From positions 164,606 to 228,605 of the forward strand of contig NZ_QJRX01000006.1 in assembly GCF_003205495.1 (NCBI RefSeq): a stretch of 64,000 bases of DNA, read 5' to 3'. The stretch's first letter is position 1, and each line of letters begins with the position of its first letter. The DNA comes from Aquipseudomonas alcaligenes. GTDB taxonomy: Bacteria; Pseudomonadota; Gammaproteobacteria; Pseudomonadales; Pseudomonadaceae. The notes below the pieces were generated by a model, which saw nothing but the letters and a program-made list of their open reading frames with translations, ran no database searches and was not told the DNA's origin. Of this stretch, positions 19,757 to 29,044 are shown piece after piece. Both the position numbers and the translations under genes were made by a program.

Positions 19757-20575
19757 TTATTGGCCCAGTTGTTCGGCGAGTTCGGCGGAGCGCTTGGCGG
19801 CGGCGTCCAGCGCCTGTTGCACCAGGGCCTCGAAGCCGCCGGCCTGGAAGGTCCGGATCGCCGCTTCGGTGGTGCCGTTGGGCGAGGTGACCCGGCGGCG
19901 CAGCTCGGTGGCCTCCACGTCGCTCTCGGTGGCCATGCGTGCGGCGCCCAGCGCGGTGTGCAGGGTCAGCTGGGCGGCGGTGGCGCGGGGCAGGCCGAGT
20001 TTTTCGCCGGCGGCGGTCATCGCCTCGATCAGCAGGAAGAAGTAGGCCGGGCCGCTGCCAGAGACGGCGGTGACGGCGTCGATCAGCTGCTCCTCGTCCA
20101 GCCACAGGGCCAGGCCGACGGCGGACACCAACTGCTCGGCCTGCTGGCGCTGGGCGGTGGAGGCTTTCGCGTTGGCGTACAGGCCGCTGACGCCCTGGCG
20201 CAGCAGCGCCGGGGTGTTGGGCATGCAGCGCACGATGGCGACATCGCCGAGCCAGGCGCTGAGGCTGGCACAGGTGATGCCGGCGGCGATCGAGACGATC
20301 AGCTGGCCCGGCTGCAGGCTGGGCGCCAGGGCCTGGCACACGCCCTTGAGCACCTGCGGCTTGGTCGCCAGGACCACCAGGTCGGCACCGGCGATGGCCT
20401 CGGCGTTGCTTTCGAACAGTTCGATGCCGTACTCGGCGGCCACCTTGGCGCGCTGTTCGGCACCCGGGTCGCTGGCGCGGATATGGCTGGCCGGAAGGCC
20501 TTGGGCGAGCAGGCCGCCGATCAGGCTGGTGGCCATGTTGCCGGCGCCGATGAAGGCGATGTGGGGGTGACTCAT
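19757..20575 (-). CDS. proC: Pyrroline-5-carboxylate reductase
   Basis: 272 residues. Reduces pyrroline-5-carboxylate to proline with NAD(P)H. The Rossmann motif FIGAGNMATSLIGGL is at the N-terminus and the P5CR signature is present as VTAVSGSGPAYFFLLIEAM and RRRVTSPNGTTEAAI. It lies 17 bases downstream of yggS, the usual arrangement. Confidence 0.97.
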   Translation of the reverse strand: MSHPHIAFIGAGNMATSLIGGLLAQGLPASHIRASDPGAEQRAKVAAEYGIELFESNAEAIAGADLVVLATKPQVLKGVCQALAPSLQPGQLIVSIAAGITCASLSAWLGDVAIVRCMPNTPALLRQGVSGLYANAKASTAQRQQAEQLVSAVGLALWLDEEQLIDAVTAVSGSGPAYFFLLIEAMTAAGEKLGLPRATAAQLTLHTALGAARMATESDVEATELRRRVTSPNGTTEAAIRTFQAGGFEALVQQALDAAAKRSAELAEQLGQ

Positions 20576-20592
20576 CGTGCGTGCTTCCTTAA

Positions 20593-21282
20593 TCAGTGGG
20601 GCTGGCCATAGTCGCGGGCGCCGAACAGCGCGGTGCCGATGCGGACCCAGGTGGCACCTTCGGCGATGGCCGCTTCCAGATCCTGGCTCATGCCCATGGA
20701 CAGTGTGTCGAGATCGGCGTGCAGTTCATCGCGCAGCTGGCGCAGGCGCGCCAGGGGGGCGCGTTGGGCCTGCGGGTCGTCGCAGGGTTCGGGGATTGTC
20801 ATCAATCCGCGCAGGCGCAGTCCGCGCAGTTGTGTAACCGCCTGTGCCAGCGCCGGCAGCTCCTCCGGTGTGCAGCCGGACTTGCTGGCCTCGCCGCTGA
20901 CGTTGACCTGCAGGCAGATGTTCAGCGGCGGCAGGTGCGCGGGGCGCTGCTCGGACAGGCGCTGGGCGATCTTCAGGCGGTCCACCGAGTGCACCCAGTC
21001 GAAGTGCTCGGCGATCAGCTTGGTCTTGTTCGACTGGATGGGGCCGATGAAGTGCCAGACCAGGTCCAGGTCGCCCAGCTCGGCCTGCTTGGCCAGGGCT
21101 TCCTGCAGGTAGTTCTCGCCGAAGTCGCGCTGGCCGGCGGCATGCGCCTCGCGCACCGCGACGGCGGGTTTGGTCTTGCTCACGGCGAGCAGGCCGACTG
21201 CCTGCGGATCGCGCTGCGAGGCTTGCGCCGCCTCACGGATACGCTCGCGAACCTTTGCAATATTCTCTGCTATCGTGGACAT
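20593..21282 (-). CDS. yggS: PLP homeostasis protein YggS (PLPBP family)
   Basis: 229 residues. Binds pyridoxal 5'-phosphate through Lys36 in LLAVSKTKPA; the fold is a TIM barrel like alanine racemase N-domain without the second domain. Conserved GENYLQEA, WHFIGPIQSNK and phosphate-binding SMGMSQDLEAAI are all visible. It buffers PLP and amino/keto acid pools. First gene of the leftward operon, divergent from pilT across 72 bases. Confidence 0.96.
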   Translation of the reverse strand: MSTIAENIAKVRERIREAAQASQRDPQAVGLLAVSKTKPAVAVREAHAAGQRDFGENYLQEALAKQAELGDLDLVWHFIGPIQSNKTKLIAEHFDWVHSVDRLKIAQRLSEQRPAHLPPLNICLQVNVSGEASKSGCTPEELPALAQAVTQLRGLRLRGLMTIPEPCDDPQAQRAPLARLRQLRDELHADLDTLSMGMSQDLEAAIAEGATWVRIGTALFGARDYGQPH

Positions 21283-21354
21283 TACTCGCGCTCTATAGCC
21301 CGCCCGTCAGGGGTCTGCGGCATTCTACCTGCTTGCATTCGATTGGGGAGTCCC

Positions 21355-22389
21355 ATGGATATTACCGAGCTGCTCGCCTTCAGCGCCAAGCAAGGCGCGT
21401 CGGACCTGCACCTCTCGGCGGGCCTGCCGCCGATGATTCGCGTCGACGGCGACGTGCGGCGGATCAACCTGCCGCCGATGGACCACAAGCAGGTCCACGC
21501 GCTGATCTACGACATCATGAACGACAAGCAGCGCAAGGATTACGAGGAATTCCTCGAGACCGACTTCTCCTTCGAAGTGCCCGGCGTGGCGCGCTTCCGG
21601 GTCAACGCCTTCAACCAGAACCGCGGCGCCGGCGCCGTGTTCCGGACCATTCCGTCCAAGGTCCTGAGCATGGAAGACCTCGGCATGGGCGAGGTGTTCA
21701 AGAAGATCACCGACGTGCCGCGCGGCCTGGTGCTGGTCACCGGGCCGACCGGTTCGGGCAAGTCGACCACCCTGGCGGCCATGCTCGACTACCTGAACAA
21801 CAACAAGTACCACCACATCCTCACCATCGAGGACCCGATCGAATTCGTCCACGAGTCGAAGAAGTGCCTGGTCAACCAGCGCGAGGTGCACCGCGACACC
21901 CACGGCTTCTCCGAGGCCCTGCGCTCGGCGCTGCGTGAGGACCCGGACATCATCCTGGTGGGCGAGATGCGCGACCTGGAGACCATCCGCCTGGCGCTGA
22001 CCGCCGCGGAAACCGGTCACCTGGTGTTCGGTACCCTGCACACCACCTCCGCGGCCAAGACCATCGACCGCGTGGTCGACGTGTTCCCGGCCGAGGAGAA
22101 GTCGATGGTCCGCTCCATGCTCTCCGAATCCCTGCAGGCGGTGATCTCGCAGACCCTGCTGAAAAAGATCGGCGGCGGCCGGGTGGCGGCCCACGAAATC
22201 ATGATCGGCACTCCGGCCATCCGTAACCTGATCCGCGAGGACAAGGTGGCGCAGATGTATTCGGCGATTCAGACCGGCGGCTCGCTGGGCATGCAGACCC
22301 TCGACGCCTGCCTGAAGAACCTCCTGAGCAAGGGGCTGGTGAGCCGCGAGGCGGCGCGCGAGAAGGCCAAGCAGCCGGAAAACTTCTAA
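21355..22389 (+). CDS. pilT: Type IV pilus retraction ATPase PilT
   Basis: 344 residues, the usual PilT length, after GGGGAG. Hexameric ATPase that powers pilus depolymerisation and twitching. N-terminal PAS-like domain (1-100), Walker A GPTGSGKST at 130-138, Asp box with conserved acids, Walker B EDPDIILVGEMRD, His box GTLHTTSA, and the PilT-specific C-terminal AIRNLIRE motif. Separated from pilU by about 50 bases in the same direction. Confidence 0.98.
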   Translation: MDITELLAFSAKQGASDLHLSAGLPPMIRVDGDVRRINLPPMDHKQVHALIYDIMNDKQRKDYEEFLETDFSFEVPGVARFRVNAFNQNRGAGAVFRTIPSKVLSMEDLGMGEVFKKITDVPRGLVLVTGPTGSGKSTTLAAMLDYLNNNKYHHILTIEDPIEFVHESKKCLVNQREVHRDTHGFSEALRSALREDPDIILVGEMRDLETIRLALTAAETGHLVFGTLHTTSAAKTIDRVVDVFPAEEKSMVRSMLSESLQAVISQTLLKKIGGGRVAAHEIMIGTPAIRNLIREDKVAQMYSAIQTGGSLGMQTLDACLKNLLSKGLVSREAAREKAKQPENF

Positions 22390-22441
22390 CGAGAGCCGTC
22401 CACAACAGGGCGGCCACAGAGCAGAGACACGGGCGGGAAAG

Positions 22442-23587
22442 ATGGAATTCGAGAAACTGTTGCGCTTGATGGTGGAAAAGGGTGGTTCCGACCTGTTCAT
22501 CACCGCCGGCGTGCCTCCGTCGATGAAGGTCAACGGCAAGATCATGCCGGTGACCAAGAACCCCATGTCGCCGGAGCAGACCCGCGAGACGGTGCACTCG
22601 GTGATGAACGAGCAGCAGCGTCGCGAGTTCGCCGAGAAACACGAGTGCAACTTCGCCATCAGTGCCCGTGGCATCGGCCGCTTCCGCGTCAGCGCCTTCT
22701 ACCAGCGCAACCTGGCTGGCATGGTGCTGCGCCGCATCGAGACCAACATCCCGACCATCGAGGACCTCAAGCTGCCCGAGGTGCTGAAGAAGCTGGCACT
22801 GACCAAGCGCGGCCTGGTGTTGTTCGTCGGCGCCACCGGTACCGGCAAGTCCACCTCGCTGGCGGCGATGATCGGCTACCGCAACAAGAACACCAGCGGC
22901 CACATCATCTCCATCGAAGATCCGATCGAATACATCCACCAGCACCAGAACTGCATCGTCACCCAGCGCGAGGTCGGCATCGATACCGAGTCCTTCGAGG
23001 TGGCGCTGAAGAACACCCTACGCCAGGCGCCGGACGTGATCCTGATCGGCGAGATCCGGACCCGCGAGACCATGGATTACGCCGTGGCCTTCGCCGAGAC
23101 CGGCCACCTGGCCCTGGCCACCCTGCACGCCAACAACGCCAACCAGGCGCTGGACCGCATCATCAACTTCTTCCCGCCGGACCGGCACAACCAGGTGTGG
23201 ATGGACCTGTCGCTCAACCTCAAGGCCATCGTCGCCCAGCAGCTGGTGCCGACCCCGGACGGCAAGGGCCGGCGCGCGGTGATCGAGGTGCTGATCAACA
23301 CCCCGCTGGCCGCCGACCTGATCCGCAAGGGCGAGGTGCACGAGCTCAAGGGCCTGATGAAGCGCTCCACCGAGCTGGGCATGCAGACCTTCGACCAGGC
23401 CCTGTACAACCTCTACACCCAGGGCGAGATCACCTACGAGGACGCGCTGCTGTATGCCGACTCGGCCAACGACCTGCGCCTGCTGATCAAGCTGGGCTCG
23501 GAAACCGATGGCGAGCACCTCGCCAGCGTGAGCCAGGGTCTCAGTCTGGAGGTGAGCGAGGAAGATCCGGGGCGGCGTTTCCGCTAG
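22442..23587 (+). CDS. pilU: PilT-dependent retraction ATPase PilU
   Basis: 381 residues. Paralogue of PilT that supports retraction under load. Walker A is GATGTGKST, Walker B PDVILIGEIRTRE, His box ATLHANNANQ; the long C-terminal tail past residue 345 (GSETDGEHLASVSQGL) is typical of PilU. Its last 47 bases overlap the 3' end of the convergent DUF4130 gene. Confidence 0.97.
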   Translation: MEFEKLLRLMVEKGGSDLFITAGVPPSMKVNGKIMPVTKNPMSPEQTRETVHSVMNEQQRREFAEKHECNFAISARGIGRFRVSAFYQRNLAGMVLRRIETNIPTIEDLKLPEVLKKLALTKRGLVLFVGATGTGKSTSLAAMIGYRNKNTSGHIISIEDPIEYIHQHQNCIVTQREVGIDTESFEVALKNTLRQAPDVILIGEIRTRETMDYAVAFAETGHLALATLHANNANQALDRIINFFPPDRHNQVWMDLSLNLKAIVAQQLVPTPDGKGRRAVIEVLINTPLAADLIRKGEVHELKGLMKRSTELGMQTFDQALYNLYTQGEITYEDALLYADSANDLRLLIKLGSETDGEHLASVSQGLSLEVSEEDPGRRFR

Positions 23588-24416
23588 CGGCGCTGCCGCC
23601 ACGGATGGTCTTGCCGGCATGCCGGGTCACGGCCTGGGCCTGGCCGTGGCGCTGTGCCCCGGCGCGCGCCTGGCTCATCAGCTGGGGAATCAGCGGGCCT
23701 TCCGGCAGGTTCTTCCAGAAACGCACCGGCATGCTTCTCTCCAGTACCTCGCGGTTCAGTCGGGCCGGGTTGAAGGTGCTGCCATAGTAGGCCAGCCATA
23801 GCTGCTGCCCGGCGTCCTCGGGCGCCTGTGCCCACTGCCGCCATTGGCCTGGGCAGTGACGCTCGTGGCGCAGGCGCCGGCCATCCCAGTACACCCCGTC
23901 GCGTGGCGTGGCGATCAGCCAGCTGTGCTGGCCCATGCGCTGGGCGAAATGTTCGCTGGCGCTGGCCAGGATGTCGTGGGCCGGCTCGTGCCAGGCGACG
24001 AAGTCCGGCCCGTCCGCGGCCGGGCATGGCTGAAAGCGCAGGAAGGCATGCAGGTGGTGGGCCTCGCGGCGCACGGCCTTGAGGCGCCTGTGCAGCTCGC
24101 TGCCGTCCGGGTCGCCGGCCAGCATGGCGCTGCGTTCGCCCTGGCAGACCCGCCAGAGCACCCGGTAGAGCAGGCTCCAGCGCTCCGCGCAGCGATAGCG
24201 TGCGGCGTTTTCCAGCAGTTCGAGCAGCTGGCGCGGGACCCTGATCCGGTCGTTTGCACCCTGCGGTTGCGCCGCGTCGTCCAGGTCGGCGAACAGATCG
24301 CTGCCCGCATCCTGCTCGCACCAGATCACCTGCGCGGCCGGGATGCCCTGTTGCAGCAGGCGGCGCGCGGCCTGGCGCCAGCCGGCGAAGCTGCCATCGA
24401 AATGCGCGCTGTGCAT
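23541..24416 (-). CDS. DUF4130 / TIGR03915-type putative DNA metabolism protein
   Basis: 291 residues from ATG 24416, whose A is shared with the radical-SAM stop (TGATG). A GTG at 24422 is the alternative. Content matches the TIGR03915/DUF4130 family: CAERWSLLYRVLWRV, VRREAHHLHAFLRF, DFVAWHEPAHDILAS, and the C-terminal LWLAYYGSTFNPARLN with RFWKNLPEGPLIPQL. In this family about half of members are fused to a uracil-DNA-glycosylase-like domain; here that domain is absent. It is always genomically paired with the radical-SAM protein, as here. The basic/small-residue tail after about residue 255 lies in the overlap with pilU. A DNA repair or modification role is inferred, not shown. Confidence 0.85.
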   Translation of the reverse strand: MHSAHFDGSFAGWRQAARRLLQQGIPAAQVIWCEQDAGSDLFADLDDAAQPQGANDRIRVPRQLLELLENAARYRCAERWSLLYRVLWRVCQGERSAMLAGDPDGSELHRRLKAVRREAHHLHAFLRFQPCPAADGPDFVAWHEPAHDILASASEHFAQRMGQHSWLIATPRDGVYWDGRRLRHERHCPGQWRQWAQAPEDAGQQLWLAYYGSTFNPARLNREVLERSMPVRFWKNLPEGPLIPQLMSQARAGAQRHGQAQAVTRHAGKTIRGGSAASGNAAPDLPRSPPD

Positions 24417-25627
24417 CACCACAGGGCCATCTGCGCCGGCGCCTCGCTCAGCTGCAGGCGCAGCGTGCGCGACTCGCTGTCGGCCTGCGCGGGGCGATAG
24501 TCCTGGGTGACGATGAACGGCTTGGCCTTCTCCAGGGCGCAGCGCAGGCGGCCGACATCCTCGAAGCGGATGCGCCGGTGCCGACGCAGCATCACCAGGC
24601 GCTTGGCGCTGAGCACGCCGATGCCGGGCACGCGCGCGATCAGGGCTGGCTCGGCGCGATTGAGGTCGACGGGAAAATGCTCGCGATGATTCAGCGCCCA
24701 GGCCAGCTTGGGGTCGATATCCAGCGCCAGGTTGCCGGGGCCGCTGAGCAGTTCGCCGGCCGTGAAACCGTAGCCGCGCAGAAGGAAATCGGCCTGGTAC
24801 AGGCGGTGTTCGCGCAGCAGCGGCGGCGCCTCGAACGGCACGCTCTTGGGGCTGTGCGGAATCGGGCTGAACGCCGAGTAGTAGACCCGGCGCAGGCGGT
24901 AGGCGCCGTACAGCGACTGCGCCGTGTGCAGGATGGTGCTGTCGTCGGTGGCGTCGGCGCCGACGATCATCTGCGTGCTCTGCCCGGCCGGGGCGAAGCG
25001 CGGTGCGCGCTTTTCCACTCGCGCCTCGCTCTCGCCCTGGTGGATCGAGTGCATGGCCTGCTTGATCGTGCCGACCTGCTTCTCCGGCGCCAGGCGGATC
25101 AGGCTGCTCTCGGTGGGCAGCTCGATGTTGACGCTGAGGCGGTCGGCGTAGCGGCCGGCCTCGGCGATCAGTAGCGGGTCGGCGTCAGGGATGGTCTTCA
25201 GGTGGATGTAGCCGCGGAACTGGTGCTCCTCGCGCAGCAGCTTGGCCACGCGCACCAGTTGTTCCATGGTGTAGTCGGCGGAGCGGATGATGCCCGAGCT
25301 GAGGAACAGGCCGCTGATGCAGTTGCGCCGGTAGAAGTCGAGGGTCAGGGTGACGACCTCCTCGGGGGTGAAGCGTGCGCGCGGTACATCGCTGGAGCGG
25401 CGGTTGACGCAGTACTGGCAGTCGTACAGGCAGAAGTTGGTCAGCAGGATCTTCAGCAGCGCCACGCAGCGCCCGTCCGGAGTGAAGCTGTGGCAGATGC
25501 CCATGCCGTTGGTCGCACCCAGCCCGCTCCTGCCCTTGGAGCTGCGCTTGGGGGCGCCGCTGCTGGCGCAGGACACGTCGTACTTGGCGGCATCGGCGAG
25601 AATGGTGAGCTTGTCGATCAACTGCAT
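24416..25627 (-). CDS. Putative DNA modification/repair radical SAM protein (TIGR03916-type)
   Basis: 403 residues. The radical SAM motif is C66-x3-C70-x2-C73 in LTNFCLYDCQYC; a preceding segment GATNGMGICHSFTPDGRC adds two conserved cysteines (C45, C54). The C-terminus carries a helix-hairpin-helix DNA-binding motif (ARVPGIGVLSAKRL, 331-344). Family members occur with DUF4130 partners and are predicted to act in DNA repair or modification, but chemistry is unknown. Start ATG 25627 has only a weak ribosome site. A near-consensus LexA box sits 15 bases upstream over a TATA-rich -10-like stretch, which predicts SOS control of both genes. Confidence 0.9.
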   Translation of the reverse strand: MQLIDKLTILADAAKYDVSCASSGAPKRSSKGRSGLGATNGMGICHSFTPDGRCVALLKILLTNFCLYDCQYCVNRRSSDVPRARFTPEEVVTLTLDFYRRNCISGLFLSSGIIRSADYTMEQLVRVAKLLREEHQFRGYIHLKTIPDADPLLIAEAGRYADRLSVNIELPTESSLIRLAPEKQVGTIKQAMHSIHQGESEARVEKRAPRFAPAGQSTQMIVGADATDDSTILHTAQSLYGAYRLRRVYYSAFSPIPHSPKSVPFEAPPLLREHRLYQADFLLRGYGFTAGELLSGPGNLALDIDPKLAWALNHREHFPVDLNRAEPALIARVPGIGVLSAKRLVMLRRHRRIRFEDVGRLRCALEKAKPFIVTQDYRPAQADSESRTLRLQLSEAPAQMALW

Positions 25628-25640
25628 GGTGCAACTCGAT

Positions 25641-25660
25641 TACTGTTTTTATATACAGTA
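25641..25660. promoter_or_regulatory. LexA (SOS) box
   Basis: TACTGTTTTTATATACAGTA: the core CTGT-N8-ACAG occupies 25643-25658 and the outer TA/TA flanks are also conserved. It differs from the E. coli consensus only in the central bases. It lies 15 bases upstream of the radical-SAM ATG and covers a TATA-rich sequence, where LexA would block transcription. The rightward TM2 gene starts 117 bases away, so regulation of it is less likely. Confidence 0.85.
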
Positions 25661-25776
25661 TTTCGCCGAGCCACGAGTCGCAAGACGGAAGTTGTAACGC
25701 AAAGGATTTCGCCTCGCCGGGCAACCTTGCGTAGAGTGCGCGGTCAGTACAGCGACGTTAATCGCAGGAGGCAGGC

Positions 25777-26175
25777 ATGCAACGACAGGACACGCACAGC
25801 AAGGTCATCGGCTATCTGCTGTGGATCTTCGGCTTTCTCGGCGCCCACCGTTTCTACTACGGCAAGCCGGTGACCGGGACCATCTGGTTCTTCACCTTCG
25901 GCCTGCTGTTCATCGGCTGGATCATCGACCTGTTCCTGATCCCGGCCATGGACCGCGAGGCGGATCTGCGCTTCACCGCCGGCGATACCGACTACAACGT
26001 GGCCTGGATACTGCTCACCTTCCTCGGCTTCTTCGGTGTGCACCGCATGTACCAGGGCAAGTGGATCAGCGGCATCCTCTACCTGCTGACCTTCGGCTTC
26101 CTCGGCCTCGGCGTGCTCTACGACTTCTGGACCCTGAACGACCAGGTGTCGCTGCGCAACGCCCAGCTTGGCTGA
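25777..26175 (+). CDS. TM2 domain membrane protein
   Basis: 132 residues with two TM2-type units: KVIGYLLWIFGFLGAHRFYYGK...TIWFFTFGLLFIGWIIDLF (10-53) and AWILLTFLGFFGVHRMYQGKWISGILYLLTFGFLGLGVLYDFW (75-118), described here in parts. Each has the F-G-x-H-R-x-Y-x-G-K turn between hydrophobic segments. Strong GCAGGAGG ribosome site. Function unknown. Ends before a strong bidirectional terminator. Confidence 0.88.
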   Translation: MQRQDTHSKVIGYLLWIFGFLGAHRFYYGKPVTGTIWFFTFGLLFIGWIIDLFLIPAMDREADLRFTAGDTDYNVAWILLTFLGFFGVHRMYQGKWISGILYLLTFGFLGLGVLYDFWTLNDQVSLRNAQLG

Positions 26176-26190
26176 CTTCGCTAGCGATCA

Positions 26191-26220
26191 TAAAAAAGCC
26201 CGCCGATCGGCGGGCTTTTT
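26191..26220. terminator. Bidirectional terminator between TM2 gene and pyrC'
   Basis: A-run, then the perfect palindrome GCCCGCCGATCGGCGGGC (26198-26215), then TTTTT. Serves both the rightward TM2 gene and the leftward pyrimidine operon. Confidence 0.92.
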
Positions 26221-26234
26221 CATGGGCGGACGCT

Positions 26235-27506
26235 TCAGGCCTGATAGCTGATACGGCCATCCACCAGGGTGTAGCGCACCTGGCCGGGCAGGCAGTGGCC
26301 AATGAACGGGCAGTTGCCGCCCTTCGAGCGCCAGGTCTCGCCGGCCAGGGTCTGGCCCGCTGCGTCGAACAGGGTGATGTCGGCCGGCGCGCCCACGGCC
26401 AGGCGTCCGGCGGGCAGGCGCAGGGCCCTGGCCGGGCCGCTGGTGAGGCGGGCGAGCAGGGTCGGCAGGTCGAGCAGGCCGTCCTGCACCAGGGTCAGGG
26501 CCAGCGGGAGCAGCAGCTCGGCGCTGCTGATGCCCGGCTCGGTGGCGCCGAAGGGGGCCAGCTTGGCATCCGCCTCGTGCGGCTGGTGGTGGCTGGCGAT
26601 GGCGCCGATCACGCCGTTCTTCACCGCCTCGCGCAGGCCGTCACGGTCGAACGCGGTGCGCAGCGGCGGCTGCACGTGGTACAGGCTGGAGAAGCCGAGC
26701 AGTGCCTCGTCGGTGAGGATCAGCTGGTACATCGCCACGTCGGCGGTCACCGGCAGGCCGCGGGCCTGGGCGCTGGCGATCATCTCGGCGCCGCGGGCAC
26801 TGGTGATCTGGCTGAAGTGGGCGCGCACGCCGCTCTGCTCGACCAGCAGCAGGTCACGGGCCAGGGCCACGGTCTCGGCGGTTTCCGGGATGCCGGCCAG
26901 GCCGAGGAAGCTGGCGGTGGCGCCTTCGTGGGCCAGGCCGCCGGCGGCCAGGTCGGCGTCCTGGGCGTGGAACACCACGGTCAGGTCGAAGGTGGCGGCG
27001 TATTCCAGGGCGCGGCGCAGGTTGCGGTTGCCCGCCAGTGGCGCCAGGCCGTTGCCGAAGGCCACGCAGCCGGCGTCGCGCAGGGCGACCAGCTCGGCCA
27101 GCTGCTCGCCGGCGAGGCCCTTGGTCAGCGCGCCGATCGGGAACACCTTGGTGTGCCCGGCTTCCTGGGCGCGGTCGAGGATCAGCTCGGCCACGGCCGG
27201 AGTGTCCAGCACCGGCTTGGTCAGCGGCGGGCAGCACAGGCTGGTGACGCCGCCGGCAGCGGCCGCCAGGGTCTCGCTGGCGATATTGCCCTTGCGGCTG
27301 TAGCCCGGCTCGCGCAGGGCCACCGACAGGTCGACCAGGCCGGGGCTGGCGATCAGGCCGCGGGCGTCGATGTCCTGGTCGGCGACGAAGCCGGCCGGCG
27401 CCTGGTCGAAGGCGGCCAGCTTGCCGCCGTCCAGATAGAGATCGCGGACCTGGTCCAGGCCACTGGCCGGGTCGATCACCCGGGCTCCGAGGATTCGGCT
27501 ACGCAT
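26235..27506 (-). CDS. pyrC': Non-catalytic dihydroorotase-like subunit PyrC'
   Basis: 423 residues. It has the dihydroorotase/amidohydrolase fold but the metal-binding D-x-H-x-H motif is replaced by D59-LSVA in GLVDLSVALREPG, so the two histidines are missing. In Pseudomonas this protein (also called PyrX) is a structural partner that keeps aspartate transcarbamoylase assembled as a dodecamer. The ATG overlaps the pyrB stop (TGATG), matching the obligatory partnership. Confidence 0.94.
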   Translation of the reverse strand: MRSRILGARVIDPASGLDQVRDLYLDGGKLAAFDQAPAGFVADQDIDARGLIASPGLVDLSVALREPGYSRKGNIASETLAAAAGGVTSLCCPPLTKPVLDTPAVAELILDRAQEAGHTKVFPIGALTKGLAGEQLAELVALRDAGCVAFGNGLAPLAGNRNLRRALEYAATFDLTVVFHAQDADLAAGGLAHEGATASFLGLAGIPETAETVALARDLLLVEQSGVRAHFSQITSARGAEMIASAQARGLPVTADVAMYQLILTDEALLGFSSLYHVQPPLRTAFDRDGLREAVKNGVIGAIASHHQPHEADAKLAPFGATEPGISSAELLLPLALTLVQDGLLDLPTLLARLTSGPARALRLPAGRLAVGAPADITLFDAAGQTLAGETWRSKGGNCPFIGHCLPGQVRYTLVDGRISYQA

Positions 27507-28507
27507 CAGTTCTGCTCCTCGGCATTCAGTTGACGCTGGGCGGCCTGGCCGCTCATGGCCATCGACAGCACGGCCATGCGGATGGCGATGCCGTAGGTGA
27601 CCTGGTTGAGGATCACCGACTGCGGACCGTCGGCCACTGCCGACTCGATTTCCACGCCGCGGTTGATCGGGCCCGGATGCATCACCAGGGCATCCGGCTT
27701 GGCCAGCTTGAGGCGTTGCTCGGTCAGGCCGTAGAGCTTGTAGAACTCACCTTCGCTGGGCAGCAGGCCGCCCTGCATGCGCTCGCGCTGCAGGCGCAGC
27801 ATGATCACCACGTCGACGTCCTTGAGGCCTTCGCTCAGATTGTGGTGCACGCTGACACCGTACTGCTCGATGCCGATCGGCAGCAGGGTCTTCGGTCCGA
27901 TCACGCGGATGTCCGGGCAGCCCAGTGTCTTCAAGGCCAGCATGTTCGAGCGCGCCACCCGCGAATGCAGGATATCGCCGACGATCGCCACCGATAGATT
28001 CTCGAAGCTGCCCTTGTGCCGGCGGATGGTCAGCATGTCGAGCATGCCCTGGGTCGGGTGCGCGTGGCGGCCGTCGCCGCCATTGATGATCGCCAGGTCC
28101 GGGCACACGTGCTCGGCGATGAAGTGCGCGGCGCCGGAGTCGGCATGGCGCACGACGAAGATGTCGGCGGCCATGGCTTCGAGGTTGCGCAGGGTGTCGA
28201 ACAGGGTCTCGCCCTTGCTGGTCGAGCTGGTCGACACGTTGAGGCTGATCACGTCGGCCGACAGGCGCTGGGCGGCCAGCTCGAAAGTGGTGCGGGTGCG
28301 CGTGGAGTTCTCGAAGAACACGTTGCACACGGTCTTGCCGCGCAGCAGCGGGACCTTCTTCACCGCACGGGCGCCGACTTCGAGGAAGGAGTCGGCGGTG
28401 TCGAGGATTTCCGTGAGCAGCTCGCGGGGCAGGCCGTCGAGCGAGAGGAAGTGGCGCAGCTGGCCCTGGTCGTTGAGCTGCAGCGAGCGCTTGGCGTCGA
28501 TGGGCAT
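27506..28507 (-). CDS. pyrB: Aspartate carbamoyltransferase catalytic subunit
   Basis: 333 residues. Makes carbamoyl aspartate, the first committed pyrimidine step. Carbamoyl-phosphate motif STRTRTTFE at 68-76, [12 protein letters not shown] in the centre, and [12 protein letters not shown] near 280. The N-terminal extension before FLSLDGL is typical of class A pseudomonad enzymes that bind effectors and pair with PyrC'. Preceded by pyrR, 9 bases away. Confidence 0.97.
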   Translation of the reverse strand: MPIDAKRSLQLNDQGQLRHFLSLDGLPRELLTEILDTADSFLEVGARAVKKVPLLRGKTVCNVFFENSTRTRTTFELAAQRLSADVISLNVSTSSTSKGETLFDTLRNLEAMAADIFVVRHADSGAAHFIAEHVCPDLAIINGGDGRHAHPTQGMLDMLTIRRHKGSFENLSVAIVGDILHSRVARSNMLALKTLGCPDIRVIGPKTLLPIGIEQYGVSVHHNLSEGLKDVDVVIMLRLQRERMQGGLLPSEGEFYKLYGLTEQRLKLAKPDALVMHPGPINRGVEIESAVADGPQSVILNQVTYGIAIRMAVLSMAMSGQAAQRQLNAEEQN

Positions 28508-28516
28508 GGGGTATTC

Positions 28517-29023
28517 CTAGGCGGAAAGGCTTTGCAGCTCGAGGGTGAGCGGCGCGGGGCCGGACAATTTTACCCGTTGCTCGGGGGCCAGGGCGAGGGT
28601 GGCGCCGAGCACGTCGGCGTGGATCGGCAGCTCGCGGGCATCCAGGTCGAGCAGGCTGACTAGGGTCACGCTGGCCGGGCGGCCGTAGTCGAACAGCTCG
28701 TTGAGGGCGGCGCGGATGGTGCGCCCGCTCATCAGCACGTCGTCGACCAGCACCAGGTGCTGATCCTCGATCTCGAACGGCAGTTGCGAGGGTTTGACCT
28801 GCGGGTGCAGGCCGCTGCGGGTGAAGTCGTCGCGGTAGAAGGACACGTCCAGGGTGCCCAGCGGTTGCTCCAGGCCCAGCTCGCGCAGCAGGGCCTCGGC
28901 AACCCACACGCCGCCGGTGCGGATGCCGATGAAGTGGGCCTGGGCCACGCCGCGGCGCGCCAGCAGCGCCTTGAGGTCGGCGGCCATGCGTGGCAGCAGC
29001 TGTTGGGGATCGGGCAGGTTCAT
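28517..29023 (-). CDS. pyrR: Pyrimidine regulatory protein PyrR
   Basis: 168 residues from ATG 29023 (GAGGA 6 bases upstream; the longer frame would start with TTG). Phosphoribosyltransferase fold with PRPP motif [18 protein letters not shown]. In Pseudomonas PyrR modulates pyr gene expression and may carry weak uracil phosphoribosyltransferase activity. Co-oriented with pyrB and ruvX. Confidence 0.94.
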   Translation of the reverse strand: MNLPDPQQLLPRMAADLKALLARRGVAQAHFIGIRTGGVWVAEALLRELGLEQPLGTLDVSFYRDDFTRSGLHPQVKPSQLPFEIEDQHLVLVDDVLMSGRTIRAALNELFDYGRPASVTLVSLLDLDARELPIHADVLGATLALAPEQRVKLSGPAPLTLELQSLSA

Positions 29024-29044
29024 CGGCAGTCCTCGCAATCGTTC

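Noticed and set aside
26235..27506. pyrC' as an active dihydroorotase or a degraded pseudogene
   Set aside because: The metal-binding histidines are missing but the frame is intact and coupled to pyrB, exactly as in the known non-catalytic subunit.
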